64,000 nt of DNA from Kalaharituber pfeilii. Taxonomy: Eukaryota > Ascomycota > Pezizomycetes > Pezizales > Pezizaceae. The translations under genes and the position numbers were made by a program. Below the pieces are notes generated by a model. The model was not told the DNA's origin and made no database searches. It saw only the letters and a list, made by a program, of their open reading frames with translations. The DNA lies in contig WHUZ01000005.1 in NCBI GenBank assembly GCA_015179045.1, forward strand, positions 1,984,001 to 2,048,000, given 5' to 3'. This document shows, piece after piece, positions 12,801-24,526 of this stretch; the stretch's first letter is position 1, and each line of letters opens with the position of its first letter.

Positions 12801-13222
12801 GTGTTACTGTGGTACGTCTAGTAGTGCAACTGCGGAGTGTCCAGGTTCATAACCTGAAGCGCATATCGGAGTGTCATGTCAATGGAAAGGAGAGTGAGAT
12901 GGGGCCGGTGTTGACCACTGAAGCAGAATGTAGGTATGCCAGGGTGAATAAACCCAAGCAAATGAAATGCCATCCGTTCATGTGACATGCATGAGAGGGC
13001 CCGCCAAGCAGCCTGACGCTTTTGGTCTTCCAGATCTTCTCTTGTAAACCGGCCAGAGAGTTAAATGCTGCGCGCTCCTAACCCTTTGATTGCTCAGTTG
13101 ATGCACAGGCTTTTGCACTCCAGTGTACCAGGAACCATTAACTGTAGTGACCCTAGGTCGGACACGTGGACCTTATACAACGTTAGTCTCTTCCCTTGCA
13201 GTGTTTCCCGAACGCCTTGCTC
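9893..13222. other. Intergenic; A-rich tract and one family 1 relic
   Basis: Contains an AAAAAAATA-type tract at about 10500-10533 and the family 1 relic listed at 10314-10363. Open frames of up to about 70 codons in this stretch show no recognisable protein. Confidence 0.4.
10314..10363 (+). mobile_element. Degenerate family 1 hairpin retroposon
   Basis: CCTGCCATAGC, a shortened middle, then GCGGGGTTATGTGATA match the family 1 unit. The poly(A) tail is degraded to an A/T-rich stretch and no clear target duplication remains. Confidence 0.45.
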
Positions 13223-13507
13223 CAGAATGCAGATGATGCGGAGAGGAGGAGGAAACGGCGACTCACGTATGGGCTAGGTGCGAGACGTGGAGGAGGAAAT
13301 GGCCAGGAGGGAGGGAGGCGCTATTCAGACCACCGGCCGCGGACAAGGGGAGGGGGACCCCTTGATAGTCCTGTTGAGGTGGATGGAGAGATAATAGTTT
13401 CGCAGTTCTTATTTTACTTCCCATTTATTTCTATTTATCTCCTATGTAACTAATATCGTCATAGCCCACAGGGCGGCACACGAGTAATGATATATAAAAA
13501 AGAAAAA
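13223..13507 (+). mobile_element. 5'-truncated LINE copy (family 2)
   Basis: Ends with the family 2 tail (CATAGCCCACAGGGCGGCAC, CGAGTAATGATAT and an A-rich tail). The exact 12-bp direct repeat AACGCCTTGCTC flanks it (13211-13222 and 13508-13519). The body shares CTATTCAGACC and GGACC-CCTTG blocks with the copy at 50974-51296, as expected for two truncated copies of the same LINE 3' region. The coding frame is broken. Confidence 0.75.
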
Positions 13508-13692
13508 AACGCCTTGCTCATCAAGCAGCACTCTCAGCCATAGGAGTACCCTCCTCGCAGAGCAGGAAGCTAGCCTCCGTGCTATTCTCGCAGAAAGAGC
13601 ACTCGCTTCTTAGACAACCTAGCTATGTGACTACTAGACAGGCCTGCTAACAGTTTCCATGAATTTGGAGTATATTACCACGGACTATCTAA

Positions 13693-13752
13693 TTTTTTTT
13701 TTTTTTTTTTAATATCATTACTCGCATGCCGCCTTTGAGGCTATGGCGAGGT
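13693..13752 (-). mobile_element. Family 2 tail-only retroposon
   Basis: On the plus strand a T tract is followed by AATATCATTACTCGCATGCC and GGCTATGGCGAGG, i.e. the family 2 hairpin on the minus strand. The exact 13-bp direct repeat ACGGACTATCTAA (13680-13692 and 13753-13765) marks a target-primed insertion. Only the terminal hairpin of about 40 nt was copied. Confidence 0.8.
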
Positions 13753-14372
13753 ACGGACTATCTAAAGTTGCGGGGCATACAATATATAGCGTGCGTGACT
13801 CTCTTGGTAAGCAGGAGTTCTGAGCTACATCTAAGTACACGCTCGCTGAGCGGATCGCAAACGACCGAGAATTAACCGCTTGTTCGGGGTCCGCAAAACC
13901 AACTTGAATGGATTGCTAACGGTAAAACTCTCCAGGCTGTCTGCAGGGAGTGATGTCAGTAAGGGAATGTTTAGTCGCTGAGCCATGTAATTCAAAGTCT
14001 TTCCACAGTAAAAGTGCGCATCGAATGATAATCTCTACAGTTGAAGGCGACTGTAAAGTCGGCGACGCCGTGGCAATTTGCACATACTTAAAGGTGCGGG
14101 TGCGTTCAGTACATCGTGCTGACTCAGACTGGGAGTTCCTATGGCCAAGTGCGTCACTGCCCTGTCCTGTCAACCCTGTAAAAGTTATCACTATGTAGGA
14201 CATATGTGTGAGCAGAATAGAAGTATCAATAGTACATAATCTTATTTCTGTTACTGGCATATAGGGTTTGCATACATTAGCCAACCTTGGGTTTGTATTG
14301 TCTAGAGGTAGCTTGATAGAAAACAGCAAAATCTCATAATCCGGAAAATGGCGTTCTTCTTCAGCAACTCTA
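13753..14372. other. Intergenic, left flank of a nested TIR element
   Basis: A 165-codon minus-strand frame at 13916-14413 runs out of the TIR of the next element and has no recognisable motif, so it is not called as a gene. Confidence 0.4.
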
Positions 14373-14872
14373 CTGTGTTTCACCACATCTCGACGCACAC
14401 CACAATTCGACACACTGCCACCAAAACTGAGCGAATGAGAACCTGTATATCCCCATGCACAGAACCTACTTTTTCTATGCGCATTTTAGGAGACTTAAAG
14501 GAAGCATTTGTTCAGATCCTGCATCTCTACTTTTTTAAAAAAAAGAATTATATCTCTGCACATTTTCACATAAGTCTTGGCATATATTTTTGCGGTAAAA
14601 TTGCGTATATGGAAATCTACCCACTGCACCTGCAATTCATTCAATAAAAATATTTAAACACTTCATTTGGGTAACCTATCCCTATGGAGACATACATGAA
14701 TGGCATCAGCATAATCCTTGAAGTAATCGTTGAGTTGTTCAAAATATTTTCATTCTCATTGAGATATTGCATATGAATAGTATTGGAAGAGCACCTGAAA
14801 ATATATATCAGCATATGCATGCAAACTATGCAATATATCAAAATGGACTGAATAAAGTCAAGTGAGTCAATA

Positions 14873-15256
14873 GCGGTATTCAGATTAGAAAAATCTGGCC
14901 AGATTTTCCGGATTTCAGAATTATCAAGTCCGGAAAATCCGGTCATCTCCATACAAAATTTTATCTGGTATTTTCATGTTATAAACCAGTTAAACCGGTT
15001 TATTTTCGTGTTTTTTTGCGGAAAAAATCCGGTCGGATTTTTGCAACAACTGCATATATATGATGCATTTTGCGGGCCTTGATGCAATATTCAGGACTTG
15101 GTGTGCATAAATTCCGGTGGATTTTTGGACCCAAAACCAGTTTCCGATTTGACAAAAAAATCCGATTTTCACAAGAGGGTACTCAGACTACAGACCGGAT
15201 AAACTGGTTTGTCCGCCGGTCCATTTTATATGAGGACAGTCTAATCTGAATACCGC
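14873..15256. mobile_element. MITE with GCGGTATTCAGATTAGA ends
   Basis: GCGGTATTCAGATTAGA (14873-14889) is exactly mirrored by TCTAATCTGAATACCGC (15240-15256), TA-flanked on both sides. The interior is built of repeated CCGGAAAATCCGG and AAACCGGTTT-like motifs. It sits inside the outer element. Confidence 0.7.
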
Positions 15257-15350
15257 TAATATACAGCTAGGGCAGGCCTTTTAGTCACAAGACTATGGCC
15301 ATTGGTGTGATAGTGCTGAAGAAGAGTAGTATGTTCAGTCCGCTGAAATA

Positions 15351-16207
15351 CTGTGTTTCACCACAACCCGACGCGCACCACGTCCCGACGCACGTTTTAC
15401 ACCAAAACTGACCGCGCGCGACAACATATATCTCAACCACCAGAATAGAATTTTGTATGCGCTCTTCAGGGGAAATAAATAAAGGGTTATTCTTCATATT
15501 TCACACCTTGACTTCTTCAGATATGTTGCTTTGAAGGGATTTATGATTCATGAAATTCTTACCATAAATTGGCCTAGGCTTGGCATATATTTTTCGCTGT
15601 GATGTCACTAGTATTGAGTTCCACTTCACACCTGAAGTAAAATTGATAAAAGTAGTAGGACACTTGAATATCAATATTTTATCTTATTCAAAGATTAAGA
15701 AGCGCATCAAGAAACCTTCCCAAGAAGTGGTGGAGTTATTCACAAAATTCATTTTCTCATAGAAACTGTATGCAATAATTGTATAGGAAAACTACCTGAA
15801 ATGGCAATTTGATGTATAAATTAGGCATTAAACAACATTAAGCCAATTGAAGCACTAATTGACAAGAGACCTATTGGGGAGACTCTCTAGCCACAATTCT
15901 ATAGCCATTACGGTGAGCGTTGAAGGGAAGTTGTGCATTCTACCCTCCAGTTCACTTTGTATGGGAATTCCATATAAATGCATGCCAAGACATCAATGAA
16001 AAACTCATAGTGCCATTATTCAACCACAATGTCTTTTCAGTGCAAATAGAGGGATAAAAGGTGAAGAATAACCTTTGATTTATTTCCCCTGAAGAGCGCA
16101 TACAAAATTCTATTCTGGTAGTTGAGATATATGTTGTCGCGTGCGGTCAGTTTTGGTGTAAAACGTGCGTCGGGACGTGGTGTGCGTCGGGTTGTGGTGA
16201 AACACAG
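15351..16207. mobile_element. Inner TIR element with arms of about 150 bp
   Basis: Left arm 15351-15505 begins CTGTGTTTCACCACAACCCG; right arm about 16055-16207 is its close reverse complement, including GCGCACCACGTCCCGACGCA and CTGAAGAGCGCATACAAAAT. TA flanks both ends. It belongs to the same TIR family as the element enclosing it, but its own arms match each other much better, so it is a separate and probably younger insertion. Confidence 0.7.
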
Positions 16208-16452
16208 TATTGTATGAGAATCCCATACAAATAGATGCCAAGACATTGTTTTTCGCTGTGCCATAATTCCTTGAGAATGCTTTCTTTGAGCAAGCAGAGG
16301 TGCTAAATATGAAGAACAAGCATTTATTTAGTGTCTCTAAATAGCACTTACAATTCTGCTCTAGTGGTTGAGGTACACACTCTTCTGCATGCCTAATTAT
16401 GGTGGGAAAGTGCATCGACTTGTGGTGAGCGTCGAGATGTGGCGAAACACAG

Positions 16453-16787
16453 TAATATAGCCTATTTGGCAATATCATAGGTTTCGTGATCAGTATATGT
16501 AAATGTATATAAGCTGCCGCGGTCATACTGCCTGAGCCACCCTACCACCACCATTAATACTGTAAGATTCTACAATATTCACTATCTAAGCTTGAAATGT
16601 TGTAGTGTTATAGTATCTAAGTCAGTAGAGTGGGAAATTTAACTCACTTTTTTTTTATTTTCCTTATCTTTTACCACTTTTCTTGTCTTTCTCGCAATTC
16701 TCAGTTTCCAGGATTGTCAGCAGGCTTCTTTTTTCGCCTTGAACCCGCCTAGCCACTTCTCTGTCCAGACTTCGCATCTACCTCCTT
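16453..16787. other. Intergenic, nothing assignable
   Basis: Short T-rich stretch and no recognisable feature. Confidence 0.4.
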
Positions 16788-17033
16788 TTAGGGTATTCTC
16801 TTCTTGTTAATAGCGCTGCGCGCTACTGGCGTAGGACTACTTGAAGGTGTTCCACTCCTTGATGGCGCCAGGCTTGAGCTGCCTTGGTTGGTGAGCCAGC
16901 TGGCACGAGCATATTCTTTCATCTTCTCTACTACTTTTGGCGTGAGATTTATTTTGATATCTGAGTTGAGTTTCATCAGGTCCACCAAAACTATGAGGTG
17001 CGAGTTCGATAACACCCACTGCGTACTAGTTAC
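16788..17033 (-). pseudogene. Coding-like fragment of unknown family
   Basis: Minus-strand frame of about 80 codons ending at 16788 with protein-like composition: a hydrophobic/helical start, then INLTPKVVEKMKEYARASWL, then a Ser/Pro-rich tail ending NKKRIP. It lacks an ATG start, and an in-frame stop lies just upstream, close to a retroposon at 17083. It could be the last exon of a lost gene or a transposon ORF relic. The family is not recognised. Confidence 0.25.
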
Positions 17034-17082
17034 TTATAACTGTCATCCTACTATTGCTGTTCTGTAGTATCTAGCACAGGAC

Positions 17083-17150
17083 AGCCCTGTCATGGCGAAT
17101 AGCTGCAAGCGAGGTTGCGTGATATAAAAAGCCAAAAACAAAAAAATGTG
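17083..17150 (+). mobile_element. Family 1 hairpin retroposon
   Basis: AGCCCTGTCATGGCGAATAG, then GCGAGGTTGCGTGATAT and an A-rich tail. The exact 9-bp direct repeat GCACAGGAC (17074-17082 and 17151-17159) flanks it. Confidence 0.75.
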
Positions 17151-17191
17151 GCACAGGACTTGTCACTCGGGCCGCTAATGTATAAAACATA

Positions 17192-17436
17192 CAGGTGACC
17201 CTGGTATAATGAAGGCCAAGAATCCGACTGGCCTTCTTCACTATAACCAGTTTCCACTATAGCAAGGGCACTTTCTTTACCTGTGTACACAGAGAATCTG
17301 GCTCATCCCTTCACTATAGCCAGGTTTTTACTAAAAAGAGCTTCATTATAGCCAGAGTCGCCCTGCCATGGCGAACAGCTACAAGCGGGGTCATGTGATA
17401 TTAAAAAAAAAAAAAAAAAATAGCCAGAGTCACCTG
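17192..17436. mobile_element. CAGGTGACCCTGG TIR element (pogo/Fot1-like MITE)
   Basis: Left end CAGGTGACCCTGGTATAATG (from 17192) and right end CATTATAGCCAGAGTC-insert-CACCTG (to 17436) are inverted repeats with TA on both sides. The same TIR family flanks 56986-57606. Internal motifs CACTATAG and TTCACTATAACC repeat the TIR core. A family 1 retroposon interrupts the right TIR. Confidence 0.7.
17361..17420 (+). mobile_element. Family 1 hairpin retroposon inside a MITE end
   Basis: GCCCTGCCATGGCGAACAGC, then AAGCGGGGTCATGTGATATT and an A tract. The exact direct repeat TAGCCAGAGTC (17350-17360 and 17421-17431) is itself part of the MITE right TIR, proving that the retroposon inserted after the MITE. 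Confidence 0.85.
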
Positions 17437-17881
17437 TACCATTCCAACTTCAACTTGCAGACCTAGCCTCGTATCCCACAAATCTACAATGGCCTTGGGA
17501 CGAGGCTACTGCAGGTCTATGTTTGGAGCCCTAGGCTAGAAGTAACCACATCTGGAATTTGGAATTACAGTAAACATTGTTCTACAGTTAGACTGCACCA
17601 GAATAGGATGCAATTCGAGCGCCCATTCACTCTGAAAGCACTACCCAAGATATAGATCGAATAGAACAAGGTTTCGGCATGCAGCTGTATGCTGCGATGT
17701 CCTTTTTAGCAGCCTACCTATGCTTCTGCATGCCCAAACATCGTAACCTCTGCAATGCAAGCGACAATCAATACCTGATGATTCAAGCTGGTCTTAAAAT
17801 GGCTAACGTCCGGAAACATTTACTCAGAAAGCGCAGCGTCAGCAAAACTCGTCTCCATTATCATGAAGTGGAGTGACTTAC
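17437..17881. other. Intergenic, nothing assignable
   Basis: No supported feature between the MITE and the next retroposon. Confidence 0.4.
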
Positions 17882-17951
17882 TCCCTGCCATAGCCTGGTA
17901 GCCTGTATGCGGAGTTACATGTTGAAAAAAAAAGAGAGGAAAAAAAGAGTT
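17882..17951 (+). mobile_element. Family 1 hairpin retroposon, diverged
   Basis: TCCCTGCCATAGCCTGGTAG, GCGGAGTTACATG and a long impure A tail, flanked by the exact repeat GTGACTTAC (17873-17881 and 17952-17960). Confidence 0.7.
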
Positions 17952-19559
17952 GTGACTTACATAAGTGACCTGGACCGTTTATTTCTTGGCATTTCCGTGG
18001 TCAATTTTCCATAAATTCAAAATGTTGCCAATCCAACAACACCCTGGCTACGAGAACAAACAACACCGAGACTACAACAACACAATATGTACGCACAGCC
18101 TTCCTGAGTTTTTAGGGCTGTACGTAGGTATGGCTGGCTCTAGTTGCCGCTGGTCCCTGCGCATTACCTAAAGCCTCGTGGTACTGTAAACCCCTGTGAT
18201 ATGTCTAACGTCGCGTGCTCGCCTTGCCAAAAACCTCCGCTTTCGGACGCCGAAATTCATGACGACGTCATGGCAATTGTAATGATGTGATGTACACACT
18301 AGGTATAGGCTCCAGCGCGCCGGCGCGAGGCTCTACTTTGGGCGTCGGTTGTAACCGACGATTTGTGACCATTGCGCCATGGTGGACCAGCCTAGCGCAA
18401 AGGTATAGTAGATCAGCTAGTCGACGCTTATTTGCCCCAGAATCAACACAATAATAGTATATCCTATGCAAGCAACAGACATTTTTTACTGAATTGAGAG
18501 ATTTTCCATATTCGATTGAGTAGTACTCATCCATTGGTCCAAGTTGTGATCAATGTGCTTCGTGTGTAAATGGAAATAAATGTCAAGGCCCCTTCAAAAG
18601 CCTCAAGCGACTGACTCCCTCACTTGTGATAGTGCAATCGTCATCTCACAGGCTCGCTCGTGCACCGCATCACTGAAAGCTGCAGTGATCGTTATTTGTC
18701 CTTCAATAAGTTTATAGAGCTTGGTATAGCTGCGATATTAAAACTTCGACGTTGTCGGTGTCATAGAGTGTTTCCAAATAATAACGTGGTTTTCCGACGG
18801 AAGCGAATGATCTACCCTCTGCGCCGCGATCGAAAGTCAAAATGGTCTCAATCATGAAGAGTAATAGAAGTTGGCATTTTATGACTCCATCCCTCAAAAC
18901 CAATCATTCGAAGCTTGTCCCTCCCCAGATTGTTGATAGCGATTCTTGGTACTTAAGTTCTAATTATAACCATAAGTCCATTCTAACGTCAGCGTCGAAG
19001 GTTTCCGTTTATGGCTGGCCCTTGTTAGCAGCTCACCTTCCATTTAGAATTTAGAGCATACCTACTTAGAACCTATCAGTTTGGTGGATGGAACATACCT
19101 ATTTGAGAACAGGCGTGTAGTAACTACTACTTGTATCCGGCTGGAAAAAGTCAGTACCAATACTAGTTACGTACTCATTATAGGCATTGATCAATTTGAT
19201 CTGCTTTCAACATGTCATTTACTATTTGCGCCTTCTGATTTGTCGTCAGAGTCTCTTGCGCTGCTCACAGTGGCGCCCCTTTAATATTCCTATATTGGTT
19301 CATATACCAGTACAACACGCACGGTAGAACTACATTGCTAAATGTGTAATGAAACCACTGAGGCTGGTTCCCCAAGTTCAGGATAAGTATAAGAGGCCAA
19401 TACTGCATCTGGAGATTAGTTAGCAGCTAGCTTATTATAGAAGTTCAGTAATCGAGCAGTAGCTGGTTTATCCTAGGACTAGGTAGTAGCCGGCAGCCAT
19501 TGCATTACTCTGAGTATAGCAATATAGGCATTGGGTCATGATATATACTCTATCTTATG
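17952..19559. other. Intergenic, nothing assignable
   Basis: No gene recognised. GGCGTCGGTTGTAACCGACG near 18340 is a short palindrome. Base composition shifts to AT-rich from about 19560. Confidence 0.4.
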
Positions 19560-20330
19560 CACTTAGTATTTGCATTAGTTTAAGTTAGTATAAGTTAGTT
19601 TTTTACTACAAGTTTTTACTTTAGACTAATGCTAACTTGCTTTAATAAGTCAGCTTTTTTTTTTTTTAGAAAAACTTGTCTAATAAGTTGAAAATAGAGC
19701 TAAAAACTAACTTAGACAGAAATTATTTATATAATAAAATATAAAATTTTCAACTTATATCTATTTTAACTTATTAGTCTAAGTTTTTTAATATATAAAA
19801 AACTGACTTATTAAATAAGTCAGTTTTTTATTTAGAAGAAAACCTAACTTATTAGTTAAAATTAATAAGTTAAACTAACAAATACTTATAACTAATATAA
19901 ATATTATATGCACTACTCTATATTATCTATTTAGGTAACTATAAGTAACTTTATATTAATTTATCTATATACTATTAATTATAGTAATATTTATAACTAT
20001 TGCATATTATATATTTATACTTATAATATTATATATATATAATCTATAGTATTATTAAACTATAATAGCTATTTATATAGTTAATGCAGTTGGTAGTAGT
20101 AAAGAATTTAGCTTATATATAATAGCTAGCTTTCTAGTCTTAATTGCTATACTTTATAAAAAGTATATCTATATAATATAATACAAAAATCTAATTAGTA
20201 AAGAAGTAAATAACTTATTACAGCTATTATAAATACATATCTTTAATTGCTAAAGCTTTACAAAATTATTAAATACATAATGGCCTAAAATACCGAAAAC
20301 TTCTTCTTATTACCTGCTTAGCTAACTTCT
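19560..20330. repeat. AT-rich, RIP-like island
   Basis: About 770 bp of strongly AT-rich sequence dense in TA steps, with many dispersed CTTATTA/TAATAAG motifs and a 33-bp palindrome around CTGACTTATTAAATAAGTCAG (19797-19829). No open frame survives. In Pezizomycotina this pattern is typical of repeats mutated by RIP (C to T at CpA). The original element cannot be identified. Confidence 0.55.
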
Positions 20331-22048
20331 TACTCTAGTTTCAAGCATGTAACGTTTGCTATGGCTCTTCAACATGCTTTAGTTATATTAGATTATTGTC
20401 CTTATAGAGTTGGATCTCTACTGGGTTGAAAATTGAATAGGGAGAGATTCTGGTATGGTTATGGCCTGCTTTCCCGGTAACCTACCTATTGGCCCCCACC
20501 CACCCGAGCATACAGCACACAGACCACCACCACCATCCCACATGTCTTATCAACCCCAATACCCTACTCTTGTACCATTGAACTACCTGAAGCAAGTGGA
20601 GAAAGTAGCAATATGAAGACATTAAGACCATAGAGCGAATAAATTTAACTAATTTTTTTCAATTCTGTAAAAATTTGTGACCCGCTTCTGCGTCGTGACC
20701 CGCTTCACCATAAAACACAGTAGCCGATTCCGGGTTTATAGTTCAACAGGGCAATATTTGGATAGGTGTATTTTATTTTATATACATTCCTACATTGCCT
20801 TCAAATCCAGGCCCGCTAGCGTCCGAACGGCCTCAAGGGCGTATGGATCTAGTAAGGCTGCGACGTAGGGGGTTTTGTGATCTCAGCTGACCATTACCCT
20901 CAATATCTTTCGGCTGAACTCGCCTGATACTTCCGCTTTTGGTATCCCTCTGACGCGTGAAACTCCCTATAGATTTGCTCCGAAGTCTTATGCATGCCTT
21001 ACTGTATTGTGCGCAGGAGAGTTGCAAAATCGAGGAACTCCGCACTATCTCCTTAGGGACTATTGTATCATAGCAGGCGAGTTAGGTCTTGGCAGCACAC
21101 CGTTTCTTGGAACTGGGTACGAGAGCACACAAGAACAGTTGTCCTTCTATTACAGTAGCTATTCAAAGTCAAAAAAAGCAGTCCTGCAGTGACGCGCTCT
21201 ACTCGCCCAGGCTTGATCCTGCACAAAGCCCTGCTATTGAATTTATGACTGGTCCGACAGGGATAGGTGGGGTATCGGCGAAGCCTTAGTACAGAAGTGT
21301 TGTTTCCACCCAGTAAGCCAGCGCACTTCTCTAGGTTCGCATCTCTGCTAACCAATATCGACAGTCAGGATTGTACGAATCCAATTTGCAACCTGGCGGG
21401 GGGAATGTGTATGGGTATCATCTAGAACCGCAAACCGCATGAGAAGTGTGGTGGGGGGCTCTACGAGTGGAGCGGGGAATAGTGTGGGTCAAAGAATACA
21501 GGGGGCATTGAGTGGAACGCGAGGGCTGATACGGCGGCAAAGGCCGGCCCCTGCCTACCCATGAGGCAGACGTGACGGAGGAATGCATCTGATAGAAAGC
21601 CAAGACAGAACGGAGGGGCCGCAGGAGTCGGGTGGTGGGTGGGGCTCAATGCGATGGAGCGGCTGGGCAGTAGGGGACTGAGGGGACTCACATATATGTG
21701 GACGGGCAAGGTACCGTGGAAAAGCTGGCTGAAAAAGATTGGGAAATTGGAGGAGGACACCTGCAGGCTGTCTAAGGGAGCGGAAGAGGCAGCCGTTCAC
21801 TAGATGGAGGGGCATTCCCCGAAATGCCGAAGACCAAGGACGCCGACGTAAGGTAATTGGCTAGCATCGAAGTGGAGGGATCGGAATTTTTTTTTTTTCT
21901 TTTTCTTGCAAAAGTCATTAGTTGTACACAGTCGAACCTGTTACATTGGATAAGGCTGGGACTGGCAGGATTAATCTAATAAGACAAAATATCTAATAAT
22001 TCCGATGGCCCAATTGGCTCAGGCAGGCAAACTTGACCCGAAAGGACA
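20331..22048. other. Intergenic with a GC-rich patch
   Basis: About 21380-21840 is G-rich on the plus strand, with overlapping minus-strand open frames of 61-99 codons, none with a recognisable motif. Near 21925-22040 CAGTCGAACCTGTTACATTG and similar GGATAA/TTATCC motifs look like remnants of another TIR element. Confidence 0.35.
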
Positions 22049-22270
22049 AGTTATCCAATATGACAGAATCTAATGTCAGAGGTTTGATTGTACCAGAACC
22101 GGAGAGGGAGATGGAATCAATGGCTTCGTGGAGGTTGTGGCAATCGCCCTGCAGTGGGAGGTGTACTGAGGCGATGGTCCTTAGTGTTTCTTTCACGCAC
22201 TTTAACCGTAACTCACCATAGCCTAGGCTGCACACGAGCACGAGAAAAGAAAAAAAAAAGAAAAAAGAAA
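22049..22270 (+). mobile_element. Possible diverged family 2 LINE tail
   Basis: Ends with CTCACCATAGCCTAGGCTGC, ACACGAG and an A-rich tail, which keeps the family 2 layout (CTC...GAG outer stem around a small GCC/GGC hairpin). A weak direct repeat AAAGGACA occurs at 22041-22048 and 22271-22278, but its A's may be tail. Membership is uncertain. Confidence 0.35.
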
Positions 22271-23284
22271 AAAGGACAGAAGTATGTACTTTTATAACTA
22301 AGTACACACTATATTCAATTCACCTTAGGAAGATCCCCTTCTGTTCTAATGCTCTCGCAAGCGGCTCCGGCCTCTCCAGAAGTGAGGGGTTCCTTCGGGA
22401 ATGACAGCTTTAGAGATGTGTGCTCTGAATAGTTTATTGAATAGAGACAGGCTTGAAGATTAGATCATGTACATGGTATGATTTGATGTCTAGCTGCAAA
22501 GGTTTCCTCAATACCGTCGATTTATATGTCGTTGCCCGAACTACTATTAGAATCATAGTTTCATCTTCCCCTGCTGAATCCTCTCCGGTCCCCTCTTGAG
22601 GAGCTTACTTAGGTGGATGATGGAGGTTATCATTAATCACTCCGCGAGTGGACTTCGAAAATATGTCTAGATACTGGAAGAGAATCAAAATTAAAAAGGC
22701 CGTGAGCATCAAGAGCTAAATCTCAACTCTTTTCTTAGCGAACAAAAACCTTTCACTGAGAGAAGATCAAATTTTCTTCGATACATTCCCGAGCGGACCA
22801 GAACAGTTCCAACCTTCCCTCCCCAAAAACTACTACCACTTTCTCGAGACATGCATGTTTTTCTTTTAAATAAAACAAACCAGCATTACTAACTCAGATA
22901 ATACAATGCACATAAAAGCCATGTTCTACATATATCATATGCTATAGCGTTGTTCATTAGTGGTTAATTGCTTTTTGTACTGAGCGACACATGTAGCAAA
23001 TACGGGCTTGTGAATATTTCGTTTACTAATGTAATCGATGTGTTCTCTACAGGCATTCAGTTCTATAGGCACTGAAGGCAATATGTTGCATTTACAATTC
23101 GGGGCAAAGAATTCCTTCTGCAGAAGATGACGCTCCCTTTGAGGAAAAGGAGGGCCTATATATCCTTTACCAGCCGCCTGACAACTGTAAGCTAGTGAGT
23201 ATTACCTGAACTATATGCGACTGGTAAGTTCAAACAATGGCTAGGAGGAAGAACTAGTGTTGTCAGGTATCGTTACCCTGAAGC
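22271..23284. other. Intergenic, nothing assignable
   Basis: No open frame or repeat of note. Confidence 0.4.
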
Positions 23285-23350
23285 ATGCCCTGTCATAGCG
23301 AACGAACAGCTGAAAGCGGTGTTACGTGATATATATAAAAAAAAAAAAAG
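23285..23350 (+). mobile_element. Family 1 hairpin retroposon
   Basis: GCCCTGTCATAGCGAACGAA, GCGGTGTTACGTGATAT and an A tract, flanked by exact CCCTGAAGC repeats (23276-23284 and 23351-23359). Confidence 0.8.
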
Positions 23351-23499
23351 CCCTGAAGCTTACCCATGGCGTTTCTAAAGACTGCCCTTCGCCGGAACAC
23401 GCCTGGCAAATAGCCTTTGATGTATGCGGCTCGCTTACGCTACGGCTAACGGTCAAAGCTATAAACGGTCCGGACTTTCATGAAAATATGAGCTCAGAC

Positions 23500-23558
23500 C
23501 TTTTTTTATTTTTATATCACGTAACCGCACTTATCGCTACTTGCTATGGCAGGGTCAA
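23500..23558 (-). mobile_element. Family 1 hairpin retroposon
   Basis: Plus strand reads T-rich tail, ATATCACGTAACCGC, then GCTATGGCAGGGTC. It is flanked by ATGAGCTCAGAC (23488-23499) and ATGAGCTTAGAC (23559-23570), a 12-bp target duplication with one substitution. It lies 150 bp from another copy in the opposite orientation. Confidence 0.8.
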
Positions 23559-23763
23559 ATGAGCTTAGACTAACACGTCCAAATGGTTCTCTCTTTTGCT
23601 CTTGCTCCTGGTTGGGATTTCAATATCAATACTCTGGAGGGAAGGGAGAAGGAACGCGTGTCGTGAAGAGCAGAGGTGAGGATGGCAGCCAACTAGTGGT
23701 AGCAGTGGTATTTGATATAACAGTGTTCTATATATGAGAGACAAGCTACGTCCTATACGGGTA

Positions 23764-24393
23764 TAGAAGAACCTCTCATATTGGATCCTCGCTTACTGGA
23801 TATTAGCCGCTATTGGATACGGGGTTCTCTCCCGAGTTTGGAACTATGGCGCATAGTGGATTTCTGGGCTTATTGGATGGATAGCCTGTCCAGGTAGCCC
23901 CAACAGGGATATTACTAGCAATTTGTCCCTGTCATACTGGATAGAGCCATAAACTAATGCTTAGTATAAGATGCTGCTCGGGTAAAACACATGGTATATA
24001 GGCCTTTAATTCCAGCTATAACATGAAGAATATCCACCCATTGTCATTTAGTTTTATTGACTTGTACACTGGAAACCATGGCTTCAAGCTCACGCTCCTC
24101 TTCACTGCTACATCATAACATTAACAAGTTTACGACACAGATTGGAGAGACAAATGGCTTCCTTCAAGATTACCCACTCTGTTCGTCAAGCTACAATCAT
24201 CAACAGCTGGTGTGGGATCTCAGGATTGACTGATTCTTGAGTCTTTTATCAACCCTGTATATCATTGATTCATGCATTGACACCATTTGTGTGTAGATAG
24301 ACTCTTCGCTTAATAAACCTCTCTTACTGGAGATGAGGCGATATTGGATAGAAGGCCCGTCCCCGACAATATCCATTATGAGAGGTTCTTCTG
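23764..24393. mobile_element. TIR element with AGAAGAACCTCTCATA ends
   Basis: Left end AGAAGAACCTCTCATATTGG (from about 23765) is mirrored by ATCCATTATGAGAGGTTCTT, then CTG before TA at 24394-24395. The left end begins TAGAAG where the family end is CAGAAG. Internal TATTGGAT/TACTGGAT motifs repeat the TIR core. The interior of about 580 bp has no recognisable transposase. Confidence 0.65.
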
Positions 24394-24526
24394 TATGTCG
24401 ATGACAGGTGGATTGTGACACCATAGAGCTGCAGGCGCAGACAATTTTCCAATCTAGCTTGTTTGTCGAATCGGGACGTCTGCAAGAAGTACCCTGCATT
24501 GAGCTTCAAGCTTCATGCTCGAAAGT

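Larger units (their letters stand above)
14373..16452. mobile_element. Outer TIR element of a three-layer nest
   Basis: CTGTGTTTCACCACATCTCG at 14373 is mirrored at the right end (CGAGATGTGGCGAAACACAG, ending 16452); both ends abut TA. Arm similarity continues inward for about 130 bp (GCACACCAC, AACTGAGCG / TTAGGCATGC regions). Two further elements lie inside. No intact transposase is visible. Confidence 0.6.

Noticed and set aside
13916..14413. 165-codon minus-strand frame
   Set aside because: Its first codons come from the terminal repeat of the element at 14373 and the rest has no recognisable motif; length is near chance.
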